Assembly: GCA_966128725.1 (NCBI GenBank) | Contig: CBHYLN010000035.1 | Span: forward strand, 1 to 41,229 | DNA length: 41,229 nt | Direction of reading: 5' to 3' | DNA from: JAFDZV01 sp966128725 | Lineage (GTDB): Bacteria > Bacteroidota > Ignavibacteria > OLB7 | Part shown: piece after piece, positions 7,537 through 15,959 of the stretch | How positions within the stretch are numbered: position 1 is the stretch's first letter | Layout of the letters: each line of letters starts with the position of its first letter | Translations under genes and position numbers: made by a program | Notes under the pieces: generated by a model | Database searches by the model: none | What the model saw: only the letters and a program-made list of their open reading frames with translations | Told to the model about the DNA's origin: nothing

Positions 7537-8304
7537 ATGAAGATCACCGTTCTCGGTAGTGGAACATCGTCCGGCGTGCCAACGATCGGTTGCCGATGTA
7601 GTACATGTTTGTCGGCCGATCCGCGCGACAAGCGTCTGCGCCCATCGATATGGATACAGGATGGTGCCAGCAGCGTTGTGATCGATACGTCCAGCGATTT
7701 TCGTGAACAGTGTTTGCGTGCATCGATCAACCACATCGATGCCGTGATCTATACTCATCATCATTTCGATCACATTGCCGGCTTCGACGACCTCCGGGCC
7801 TTCAACTTCCATGCAAAGCGTGCGATTCCGATCTACGCCATGCCGGAAACGCTCACGAACCTGAAAAATGTGTTCGGGTACGCGTTTGGTGCGAGAACTA
7901 ACACGGGCACAAGTGTTCCTGTAGTGGATGTGGTGCCAATTCTTGACGATCCGTTTGAAGCCGGCGGTCTGCAATGGACTCCGTTGCGGCTGCAGCACGG
8001 CGCAATGCGCGTTAATGGATATCGCCTTGGGTCGTTCGCGTATTGCACCGACTGCAACGGCATACCGCAGGAGACGTTGGATCGGCTGCGCGGCGTCGAT
8101 ACACTGATATTGGATGCACTACGTTATCGCGAGCATCCAACGCATTTCACGCTGGAACAGGCGTTGGATGCGGCGGCGGCAATCGGTGCGCGTGTGACAT
8201 ACTTCACGCACATTGCCCATGAAATGGGGCATGCCGAGGCCGAAGCACTTCTTCCAGCGGGCGTTCATCTTGCCTATGATGGCCTGGAGATCGAAACCGG
8301 CTGA
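7537..8304 (+). CDS. MBL-fold metallo-hydrolase, PhnP-like
   Basis: A 255-residue metallo-beta-lactamase-fold hydrolase. The opening MKITVLGSGTSSGVPTIGC is typical of the PhnP/RNase Z-like branch. Cys19, Cys21 and Cys24 (GCRCSTC) match the structural zinc site known in PhnP cyclic phosphodiesterases, and the metal-binding motif HHHFDH is at residues 74-79. Further ligands are likely in LQHGAM, LDALR and the late HIAHEMGH. PhnP itself hydrolyses ribosyl 1,2-cyclic phosphate in phosphonate use, but no phn genes are nearby and many homologues are general phosphodiesterases. The gene has its own AT-rich upstream stretch (about 7478-7500). Fold and metal site sure; substrate unknown. Confidence 0.86.
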   Translation: MKITVLGSGTSSGVPTIGCRCSTCLSADPRDKRLRPSIWIQDGASSVVIDTSSDFREQCLRASINHIDAVIYTHHHFDHIAGFDDLRAFNFHAKRAIPIYAMPETLTNLKNVFGYAFGARTNTGTSVPVVDVVPILDDPFEAGGLQWTPLRLQHGAMRVNGYRLGSFAYCTDCNGIPQETLDRLRGVDTLILDALRYREHPTHFTLEQALDAAAAIGARVTYFTHIAHEMGHAEAEALLPAGVHLAYDGLEIETG

Positions 8305-8412
8305 ACGGCGAGCTGTGCGTCCTGATGTGAAAACCAGTAAAGGGGGCGGAATTGCACCTTGCACGAGGGTTTGAAAGATGGTAACATTGCAGGTTAATTC
8401 CTGGGTAGAAGT

Positions 8413-8853
8413 ATGATGGCGAACAATAGACCGACACGAAGCCAAATCCGGGTGCTTGTCGCCCTAGTTGGCGTCCTCTGTGCATCGGTTGCCACCGTAG
8501 GCGCGATGCAGGGTGTGTTCAACTACGTAAAGGCGATGCCCACCGGCGATGAGGTGACGATTCAGTGGCAGAGCTCCAACGAAAATGGCGTTGAGAGCTA
8601 CGAGATTGAACGTCGCGGCGAGGATTCTCCAGATTTCCGGCGTCTCAGTCGTGTGGATGCCAAGGGATCCGGAAGCATCTATTCATACGTTGATGATGGC
8701 GCCTTTTACAAGTCCGGCAGCAGCAAACGCTTCACCTACCGGCTGAAGGCCGTAGGCGGCGCAACGCAACAGTTCTCCCCAACGGTTTCGATTACGCACG
8801 AGGTTTCAAGCGTTCGAAAGTCGTGGGGCATGATCAAAGAGCTCTTCCGCTGA
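8413..8853 (+). CDS. Small exported fibronectin-III-like protein
   Basis: A 146-residue protein with a signal peptide or anchor (hydrophobic residues about 13-31, VLVALVGVLCASVATVGA). The rest is one beta-sandwich in the style of fibronectin type III domains of Bacteroidota surface proteins: VTIQWQSSNENGVESYEIER, FRRLSRVDAKGS, FTYRLKAVGG and FSPTVSITHEV. It is exported, with no catalytic motif. There are two tandem ATG codons at 8413 and 8416. After the TGA the same frame stays open for 30 codons to a TAA at 8944-8946, just before a strong terminator, so the protein may once have been longer. Confidence 0.72.
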   Translation: MMANNRPTRSQIRVLVALVGVLCASVATVGAMQGVFNYVKAMPTGDEVTIQWQSSNENGVESYEIERRGEDSPDFRRLSRVDAKGSGSIYSYVDDGAFYKSGSSKRFTYRLKAVGGATQQFSPTVSITHEVSSVRKSWGMIKELFR

Positions 8854-8956
8854 ACTGACGCCGCGCGAGTATCTCAGCGTAATAGGCTCGATGATGTTGT
8901 TGGTATCCCTGAGTACCTGAAGCGCCTGATGGCGCTCGGTGCATAAGAGAACATGT

Positions 8957-8997
8957 AACGCACAGTCCGAAATTTCGAGACTGTGCGTTCTTTTTTT
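8957..8997 (+). terminator. Rho-independent terminator
   Basis: An 11-bp perfect stem (8957-8967 with 8979-8989) encloses an 11-base loop that is itself nearly self-complementary (CGAAATTTCG). It is followed by TTC and seven T residues (8991-8997). It ends the transcript of the fibronectin-like gene and isolates it from the TPR gene. Confidence 0.9.
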
Positions 8998-9097
8998 GTA
9001 CGATGCTTAAAGTATGAAGTTAATTGGTCGCGGTAACGTGTCCGAATGCTTGCATATAAAGTCGTTCATATGTAAGTTTGGGCTAAACCAGTTGTTG

Positions 9098-12000
9098 ATG
9101 ACCAGCGTGTTCCGGAACAAACTGCACCCAGATGCTATCGGAGGACCACTGGTAACGGCTCTGGTGGTGGCGCTATTTGCCGTGGGGACGGTGCTCGGCC
9201 AGGAGCTGGACCCGGTGGCCGAGGCCTACATTGACAATCCACCGATCTGGTTTCGCAGTACTCCTCCGTTCGAATCCAGTGCATCAAGGCTTCCTGCGCT
9301 TGATGATCCCGCTCGCCTGATCTGGCTGGAGCTGAGGCACACCGAGCAAAGCATTGCACTGGCCGATTTAGGACCTGCCGATTTCGCCATGAGCAGGTTG
9401 ACGGAGTATCATCCGAATACCATTTCAACGGCCGTGGCGATCGTGAATCGGGGCGTAATCGCGCTTCAGCGAGGCGAATTCGGACGAGCGCGCTTCTTCT
9501 TTAACGACGCCATTACCGAAGCCTCACGCGAGCGCTCGCACGAGGCCGACGACATTGCCGGCACATCACTGTATCTGATTGCCGTGGCCCATGCCGCCGA
9601 ACGCGATCAGCCGATTGAAAAAACCGAAGGGATACTCCGCGACCTGCTGGAGCAATATCCTGGATGCTCTTGCGAACGCGACGCCCTCTATCTGCTGGGG
9701 GAACTCGCCGAAGTCAGGGGCGATTTTGTGGATGCGATCACCATTTACGACCGCATCGTTGACAACTATCCCGGGGTGTCCGAGCTGCGTGCCCGCAATC
9801 GGCGTATCCATTCGTTGCTGTCGGTTGGGCGCTTATCCGATGCCCGCGACGAGCTGAATGCGTTCGATCGTGTTGTTGCCGGCCGGACTCAGATGGATAC
9901 GGTTGCCCCGGAAGTGATGCTGGTGCAGGGTGAGGCTCGGCTGCTGCGTGGCGAGCTGGACATGCTTGAGCGGAACTATCCCGCGGCCGAAGCCGCCTTC
10001 CTTCCGCTGATTCACCCGGAGTCGCTGTTGCGCAGGCCGGCGTTGCTGGGCCTTGGTGCCACCTATCAGGCGGCCGGGCACAACGATTCGGCGCTTGCGC
10101 TGTACCAGCAGATTCTCGCCGAGGATTCCACCGATCAGGTGCGGATGAAGGCGGAGTTCAACACCGCGGTTGCGCTTCGCCAGATCGGCCGGGGTGATGA
10201 CGCCGACCAGCGTTTGCATGATATCGTCAGCGGGGATCGTGCTCATCTTCTCAGCGATCGTGCCCTTGTGGAGTTGGGTATTGCGGCCTACGAGAAGCAA
10301 CGCTACGCCGAGGCAGATTCGTTGATCTCCGTAGCCGCCCGGACCGCGCGAACCAGGCGCTTGGCCGTTGAGGCCTACACATTGTTGGGCGCTGTCCGTT
10401 TGGGCAGCAATGACGCCGTTGCGGCGATTGCGGCGTTCGAGGCCGCCGATTCGCTTTCCGGCCACGTTGGCAAAGGTGCGGAGACAGGAGGGTTGTTGGG
10501 TGAAGGAGCCGAAGCCCGATTGCTACGCGGGGTCACCCTGGCCCGCGTTCATCGGTCGCCCGAGGCGATCTCGGTTCTGAACCGCTTTCTGGATGACTAC
10601 CCGGAGCACGGCGCGACCGATCAGGCGCTGTATTGGCTGGGTGAGTCGTACTACCAATCGGGGTTGTTCAAGGCGGCTGTTGATGCCGACAATCTGCTGC
10701 TTGAGCAACATGCCGATTCGCGATTCGCAGTTGATGCGCTTTACTCGAAAGGATGGGCCGAATTACGGCTGGGGCATTACGATCGTGCCGAGGCGGCATT
10801 CAACCAACTGGGCAAAGCCTTCCCAGTATCGGCATACGCTGTGGAATCGGGCCTTCGGCGCGGTGACGCGTTGTACCTGATGGGGCGGTTTGATGAAGCG
10901 TTCGACGCGTATCACGCCGCGCTGGAGAACGGTCCTTCGCCCGACGAAGCCATCCACGGGCAGTATCAGTCCGCCCTGGTGGAGTATCGGCGCCATCGCC
11001 TGGCTCAGGCCGATCAGCTCTTTGAAAGTTTTGCTACATGCCATTCCGCTTCACCGCTGGCCGAGGATGCCCGCTATTTGCGGGGTGAAATTGCATCGCA
11101 GGGCGAACAGCCGGATCGTGTTCCGTCACGCTTCGGCAATCTATTGGAAACGGCTACGCGCGTCGACCTTATCGCGCCAGCCTATCTGCGGATTGCCGAC
11201 GCATATAAGCGGATGAATCAACCGGATTTTGCCGACGCAGCCTGTGCGATTGTTGAGCGCAGGTATCCAGGCACGCCGTTCGCCATTCAGGCTCGATCGT
11301 TGCGCGAGACGCTGGAGAGCGACCGGCCGGCCGATGATCCAACGGCCACGGCCTGCCGGGGGGTGCTGGCAGCCACGCTGGCACGTGCCCATGTTCTGCA
11401 TGCTGTGCGGCGATATGCCGACGAACAGGCCGAACTGCGAGCTGTGGACACGGGTGATGCCGGCGCAGCATGTATGCCTCGATATCTGCTGGCGGTGGCA
11501 CGCAACAGGTTGGTGATGGGGGATACGACGGCGGGGCTTGAGGCACTTCGAACGCTCGCTGCCAGATATGGCAGCGACGCCGACGCTCGGAACGCGATGC
11601 TGGACCTTGGCATCGTGCTCGGGCAAACCGGGGCGCCGTCGGAAGGGTTGGCATATCTGAACCGTATTCGCTGGGCGGCTGGTGATAGTGCCGTTCCACC
11701 GGCTGTGCTTGTGGCCGCAGCCGACCAGTTCGAGCGTTTGGGCACGCTTGACTCGGCTCGGGAACTGTTGCACTCCGCGGCCATGCGAAACCCGGACGAT
11801 GTGGCCGCCGCCGCAGCCTGGATACGGTTGAGTACGCTGGAGATCGATCCCCAGAAACGCGCCGAGGCATTGGAGCATGTGGTCGGTGTGGCAAAAGGCA
11901 ACGACAGTATGGCCCTGGTAGCGCTGACGCAATTGGTGCGTCACTATGCCGCCGAAGGGAATGACTCGGCAGCCGTCGGTGCTCTGGAGGACATCCTCGC

Positions 12001-12181
12001 TCGATTCGGGAGCAACAACGATCTGCGGGATTCGGCACAGTTGGCTGCGGCGGTTGTGTACGAACGGATGGGCCAGGTAGGCCGTGCCCGCACGGTGTAT
12101 CAGGAGATTATCAAACGCAATTGCGATGGCGCAGCGCGCAATCAAGCTGAAGTGAGCCTGGAACGGCTCGGCAAGCAATGA
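9098..12181 (+). CDS. Large exported TPR-repeat protein
   Basis: A 1027-residue protein with a signal peptide (residues about 14-34, ending VGTVLG) and then a solenoid of tetratricopeptide repeats to the end. Typical helix pairs include AIVNRGVIALQRGEFGRARF, DALYLLGELAEVRGDFVDAI, ALLGLGATYQAAGHNDSALA, ALYWLGESYYQSGLFKAA and ALYSKGWAELRLGHYDRAE, so it resembles BamD/YbgF-type periplasmic scaffolds but is much longer. TPR solenoids hold protein partners; no enzyme motif is seen. I prefer the ATG at 9098: the open frame reaches 9014, but bases 9000-9090 are AT-rich, directly follow a terminator and look like promoter. The stop overlaps the ATG of the barrel gene (ATGA), so the two are translationally coupled and their products probably work together in the envelope. 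Confidence 0.85.
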   Translation: MTSVFRNKLHPDAIGGPLVTALVVALFAVGTVLGQELDPVAEAYIDNPPIWFRSTPPFESSASRLPALDDPARLIWLELRHTEQSIALADLGPADFAMSRLTEYHPNTISTAVAIVNRGVIALQRGEFGRARFFFNDAITEASRERSHEADDIAGTSLYLIAVAHAAERDQPIEKTEGILRDLLEQYPGCSCERDALYLLGELAEVRGDFVDAITIYDRIVDNYPGVSELRARNRRIHSLLSVGRLSDARDELNAFDRVVAGRTQMDTVAPEVMLVQGEARLLRGELDMLERNYPAAEAAFLPLIHPESLLRRPALLGLGATYQAAGHNDSALALYQQILAEDSTDQVRMKAEFNTAVALRQIGRGDDADQRLHDIVSGDRAHLLSDRALVELGIAAYEKQRYAEADSLISVAARTARTRRLAVEAYTLLGAVRLGSNDAVAAIAAFEAADSLSGHVGKGAETGGLLGEGAEARLLRGVTLARVHRSPEAISVLNRFLDDYPEHGATDQALYWLGESYYQSGLFKAAVDADNLLLEQHADSRFAVDALYSKGWAELRLGHYDRAEAAFNQLGKAFPVSAYAVESGLRRGDALYLMGRFDEAFDAYHAALENGPSPDEAIHGQYQSALVEYRRHRLAQADQLFESFATCHSASPLAEDARYLRGEIASQGEQPDRVPSRFGNLLETATRVDLIAPAYLRIADAYKRMNQPDFADAACAIVERRYPGTPFAIQARSLRETLESDRPADDPTATACRGVLAATLARAHVLHAVRRYADEQAELRAVDTGDAGAACMPRYLLAVARNRLVMGDTTAGLEALRTLAARYGSDADARNAMLDLGIVLGQTGAPSEGLAYLNRIRWAAGDSAVPPAVLVAAADQFERLGTLDSARELLHSAAMRNPDDVAAAAAWIRLSTLEIDPQKRAEALEHVVGVAKGNDSMALVALTQLVRHYAAEGNDSAAVGALEDILARFGSNNDLRDSAQLAAAVVYERMGQVGRARTVYQEIIKRNCDGAARNQAEVSLERLGKQ

Positions 12182-14199
12182 AACAACCGGTCACCATATC
12201 GTCCTCGCTGGCGCGCCTGATCACGGTGCTGCTTGTGCTTGCGCTGGGTATGGTGTTGCCGGCGACCGCGCAACGTGGCAAGCGTCCGGCCGGAAAGAAG
12301 GCGGCGGCTGCCGCGCAGAAATCAAAGTCGTCGCAGAAATCGAAGTCGAGCGGGAAGTCTGCGAAAGGCGCAGGCTCCAAAAGCAAAACGAAGGTGTCCG
12401 CGACGAAGGAACGCTCCGGGAAGAAGGGGGCAAAGAACACGGCAGCCAAGACCAAGGTGCGCGAGTCCAGATCGAGTCGCGGTCGATCGGACAATCGAGC
12501 CGAGCGCGCCAGCTCGCGACGGGGTGCCAATCGTACCGAACGTACAACCTCGGGCACCAACGCGAATCGCGACAACCGCAATGCGACGGTGCCGGCAAAG
12601 CCGCGCACCAAGCCCGTTGCGGAGCGGAACGATGCGCGTGGAACTTCACCGGCCGTTGATCGCCGAGGCGGAACACCGGCTGTACCGGCCGTGGCTACCG
12701 GGCCGGCGGATCTTGCACAACAGGTCGCGGCGGGTAATTCCAATGCCTCGGCGTCTCGTGCCAAACGTGCGGCTCCGGGCCAACCGGCGCTGACCGCCGC
12801 GCAACTGCGGACGCTTAACGGCTCGCTGCCGGAAACCGAAAGCATTGCGCTTCGCGGCCTTCCCGATGCTGAGGGACGCCAACGAACCGGGCGCCCATTT
12901 TACGCCGAGGCCAGCATCGGGTTGTTTGCAACCGGCACAGTACGCGCGGGCTATCACGGAAATACCTGGCCTTACGAGTACTCGGCACAGGTTGAGTATG
13001 CGGGCACCAACGGCTTTGTCGACAACGGCGCGCGCAGCAATCTCTCGTTGTCGGCCAAGGGCGGTTACATCATCGGTAACCAGTACGGGATATTCAGCGG
13101 TGGCTATATGGGGGCCGAGGTGGGCTATCAAAGCGGTGCACTCCGCCGCTATGCTCTAGCGGCATCTCCCAGGCGCACATACTCCGGTTGGAATGCGGGG
13201 CTTGAAGGCAGGAACAGCAATGCCGGCCTTACGTTCGAATTGCGAGGGGGCTATCGCAGCCAGAGCATCTCCGACAGCGGATCGGTCGACGAGACGTCGT
13301 TGGATGGAAGCGCGAAGGTACGATTCGATGTATCCCGACTGGCAATCGGTGGCGAAGCCGATGTGCGCCTGACCAATCTGGCCGGCACATCGATCAGCAC
13401 CGCACTGTTGCGTGCGTACGCGCGGTATGCGCTTTCGTTCCTCATGGTGCGTGTTGGGGCAACGCTGGGTGTCGGAGGGAATTCCGATGCAAGCTCGGTG
13501 AGCACGATTGCTCCGTTGGCCGAGGTGAACTTCTATCCATCCCGCGGCATTACGCTGGCTGCAGGCATCGATGGGGGGCTTACACAGCGTACGCTGCGCG
13601 ACATGTTCGCGACCAATCCATATCTGACATTGGCGCCGATGGTGCACCATCAGGTTGAACGGATTGGGTACCGTGCCGGCGTACGCATCGAACCCTCGCA
13701 GACATTTGGCCTGCGAGTATCGGTTGGGCGCAGCTCGTACGATGATTATCTGCTGTATGCTCGTGCTGCCGATGCGTTGTTCGCGCCTACGTACGCAGCC
13801 GTTACCGAAACGCGTATCTCGGGCGACGTCTATCTGGAGCTCGACGATCGCGACATGGTTGCCGCGCAAGTGAGCCTGCGGAATCCAACGCTCGACTCCT
13901 CCGGTGCCGATGCTCCGTACACGGCGCAAATCGATGGCGAAGTGATGTACGTGAAGCGATTCGCCGAGCTGCCATTGACGTTGACCGCAACGCTGCGGTA
14001 TCTGGGCCCGCGTGTTGATGATACAGGCGGCAGCATGTCGGCTGCGGGGTTGCTTGGCGTGAAAGGGCGTTATGCGCTCACAAATAATCTGTATGCCACG
14101 CTCGAGCTGGCAAATCTGGCGAACGCAACGTATGAGTTGTGGCCGGGCTACACCGAGCGGGGAATCTTTGGCGCGGTTGGGCTTTCGGCAGCGTTCTGA
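12178..14199 (+). CDS. Outer-membrane beta-barrel protein with long basic N-terminal segment
   Basis: A 673-residue protein. The signal peptide spans about residues 1-31 (LITVLLVLALGMVLPATAQ). Residues about 32-165 form a disordered, very basic stretch rich in Lys, Arg, Ser and Ala (SSQKSKSSGKSAKGAGSKSK is one part), followed by an Ala/Pro-rich linker to about 230. The remaining 440 residues alternate aromatic and polar residues in amphipathic strands with Gly/Asn/Asp turns (FYAEASIGLFATGTVRAGYHG, LTATLRYLGPRVDDTGG) and end in a terminal Phe (GAVGLSAAF), the usual beta-signal of outer-membrane barrels. The strands resemble TonB-dependent-receptor barrels, but there is no plug domain. The start overlaps the stop of the TPR gene by 4 bases. 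Export and barrel are well supported; the role is unknown. Confidence 0.82.
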   Translation: MKQPVTISSSLARLITVLLVLALGMVLPATAQRGKRPAGKKAAAAAQKSKSSQKSKSSGKSAKGAGSKSKTKVSATKERSGKKGAKNTAAKTKVRESRSSRGRSDNRAERASSRRGANRTERTTSGTNANRDNRNATVPAKPRTKPVAERNDARGTSPAVDRRGGTPAVPAVATGPADLAQQVAAGNSNASASRAKRAAPGQPALTAAQLRTLNGSLPETESIALRGLPDAEGRQRTGRPFYAEASIGLFATGTVRAGYHGNTWPYEYSAQVEYAGTNGFVDNGARSNLSLSAKGGYIIGNQYGIFSGGYMGAEVGYQSGALRRYALAASPRRTYSGWNAGLEGRNSNAGLTFELRGGYRSQSISDSGSVDETSLDGSAKVRFDVSRLAIGGEADVRLTNLAGTSISTALLRAYARYALSFLMVRVGATLGVGGNSDASSVSTIAPLAEVNFYPSRGITLAAGIDGGLTQRTLRDMFATNPYLTLAPMVHHQVERIGYRAGVRIEPSQTFGLRVSVGRSSYDDYLLYARAADALFAPTYAAVTETRISGDVYLELDDRDMVAAQVSLRNPTLDSSGADAPYTAQIDGEVMYVKRFAELPLTLTATLRYLGPRVDDTGGSMSAAGLLGVKGRYALTNNLYATLELANLANATYELWPGYTERGIFGAVGLSAAF

Positions 14200-14238
14200 A
14201 GCCCGGCATCGCGACGCTGGTACTGTTGACCGGATGAC

Positions 14239-14317
14239 TACGGTTCTTTTCGACTGCGAACCGTATTACTCCAGAGACGCCGGGATGCGGGCAAGAAGGG
14301 CATGCTTGCCCGCATCC
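14239..14317. repeat. Two adjacent intergenic hairpins between barrel and SPOR genes
   Basis: The first is an 8-bp stem (14239-14246 with 14258-14265) with an 11-base loop. The second is a perfect 13-bp stem, 14283-14295 with 14305-14317 (GGATGCGGGCAAG and its complement), with a 9-base loop. Neither is followed by a T-run. They could attenuate or process the transcript or form a dispersed-repeat unit. Confidence 0.6.
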
Positions 14318-14378
14318 AACGGCGTAACCCGATGTTGAAATGGTTTGATGACTACCTGGTGCAACGATTACGGAGTTG

Positions 14379-15746
14379 ATGATGGAATCGAATCGCATTC
14401 CAGGAAACGCGCCGAGCAGGCCGGTAACCGACCCCACGCGCGACAACGATGAAGCAACGCGTTTCGGTTCGGCCGTTACGCGCGATGCAACGCGCCTGCG
14501 TTCGGTAATGGGGCGCGCGGCCGATGGCGCGATGCCGAACAACTCGATCGTTGGCGCTGTTGATGCCGGGGATGCGCCGGTGCGGGATGTGACGGCGAAC
14601 ACCCGCCCCACAACTCTGCGCCCGCCCGTCGCCGGCCGATCGCTGCGAGCATTGATGGCCGATCCGTCGCGCGGATCAAATTCCGTTGCGGGCGATGCTG
14701 CCACACGCCTGCGAACCGATGGATTTCGTGCCAGCGCCGATGTACCGGAAGCTCGGTCAGTTGCCGGCCAGCCGGCCAACAGCGAGCCCGTGATTGCGGC
14801 CACGGCCCAATCCATTCCCCCAACTTTCGCAACTGAGCATCAGGAACTACATTCCGCGACGCTTAAGGGAGCGGCAACCGACGCACAGGTCACGCCGGTT
14901 GCCGCATTCCCTGCTGCCTCGCACAGTACCCTGCAGCGCTCGTATCAGCCACCGCCAACCTCGACGTATCAGCCCACCCGCAATCGTCGGGTGGCACGGC
15001 CGATGCTGGCGGTGATGGCGGTGGTTGCAGGAACCGCCATCGGAGTTGGGCTGTACGCCGGTGGCGCCGATCTTATTGGCGGAATCTTCTCAGGGCATCG
15101 CGAACACTCCGCGCCGGTGGACGATCCGGCGGCCGTTACCGAGCGCCCGGCCCCGCCGGCGCCGGCGGTATCAACGTCGGACTCGCTGATGGTGGCCGCC
15201 GTTGGCGATAGCGTGCACGCCATCGATCCACTGCCGGCGCCTTCCGTGCATCAGGGCGATGCCGCGAATGCCGGCGCGCATCAGCCGGCTGTTGCCCAAC
15301 CGGCAACGCCTTCAAATCCAACGGTTTCCGGCGCACATGGTCCGGCCGATCGTACGGCCCCGGCTGCTACGGCCGCGGCCGAGCGGAACAACAGCACCGC
15401 AGGTGATGAGCGCGCCGTTCGCCAGAGCGAGCCGCCTGCGCGCACAGCGGCGATGGAGGAAATTGCCGCCGACAATACACCGCGCGAAGAATCGCGAGCC
15501 GCGACGCCGGCTTCCTACATGGTGCAGGTTCGAGCGACAACCGATCAAGCCGAGGCGAACCTGGTTGCCCGGCGCCTTCGCGCCCGTGGCGCAACCAATG
15601 TTTCGGTGCTGGCTGTGCCGAACAAGGGGCCGAATGCCGGAACAACGTACCGCGTGCGTTACACCGCGAAGGGAACCGAAGCCGAAGCGCGTGCGGCGGG
15701 CACGCGGGCCGGATACAGAAATCTCTGGGTGGTAAAGAAAAAGTAG
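14379..15746 (+). CDS. SPOR-domain membrane protein, FtsN-like topology
   Basis: A 455-residue bitopic membrane protein. The first 205 or so residues are disordered and rich in Ala, Arg, Thr and Pro, with no fold visible. A single transmembrane helix follows at about 208-230 (MLAVMAVVAGTAIGVGLYAG), then a Pro/Ala-rich periplasmic linker. Residues about 377-455 form a SPOR domain: SYMVQVRATTDQAEANLVAR, then GTTYRVRYTAKGTEAEARAA and LWVVKKK. SPOR domains bind denuded septal peptidoglycan, so the protein probably localises to division or remodelling sites. Two in-frame ATGs (14379 and 14382) follow a GGAG at 14372-14375; either may be used. It follows the TPR and barrel genes after a 180-base gap with two hairpins. 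SPOR call firm; exact role inferred. Confidence 0.86.
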   Translation: MMESNRIPGNAPSRPVTDPTRDNDEATRFGSAVTRDATRLRSVMGRAADGAMPNNSIVGAVDAGDAPVRDVTANTRPTTLRPPVAGRSLRALMADPSRGSNSVAGDAATRLRTDGFRASADVPEARSVAGQPANSEPVIAATAQSIPPTFATEHQELHSATLKGAATDAQVTPVAAFPAASHSTLQRSYQPPPTSTYQPTRNRRVARPMLAVMAVVAGTAIGVGLYAGGADLIGGIFSGHREHSAPVDDPAAVTERPAPPAPAVSTSDSLMVAAVGDSVHAIDPLPAPSVHQGDAANAGAHQPAVAQPATPSNPTVSGAHGPADRTAPAATAAAERNNSTAGDERAVRQSEPPARTAAMEEIAADNTPREESRAATPASYMVQVRATTDQAEANLVARRLRARGATNVSVLAVPNKGPNAGTTYRVRYTAKGTEAEARAAGTRAGYRNLWVVKKK

Positions 15747-15770
15747 GTCTCGAAGTCACCGAACGACAGC

Positions 15771-15818
15771 AGGAGGCCGATGCGTTGCCTTAGCTCCTCT
15801 CTTGCGTATCGGTCTCCT
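15771..15818 (+). terminator. Possible terminator hairpin after the SPOR gene
   Basis: AGGAGGCCGATGCG (15771-15784) pairs with CGTATCGGTCTCCT (15805-15818) through 14 positions including two G-U pairs, with a 20-base loop. Only a weak T-rich stretch follows. It is placed suitably, 25 bases after the stop, but is not a classical intrinsic terminator. Confidence 0.4.
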
Positions 15819-15959
15819 CTGTTCATTTCCATGTAGCATCGTGGTGCTCAATTCCGCCTGTTGGCGCTACAGCCGCGCCACATGCTGATGCTGATCGATT
15901 GCCCGCGATGCTTCCACGGCATATCTTGGTGCATGCAGCAGCACTAATAGCCGTAGATC

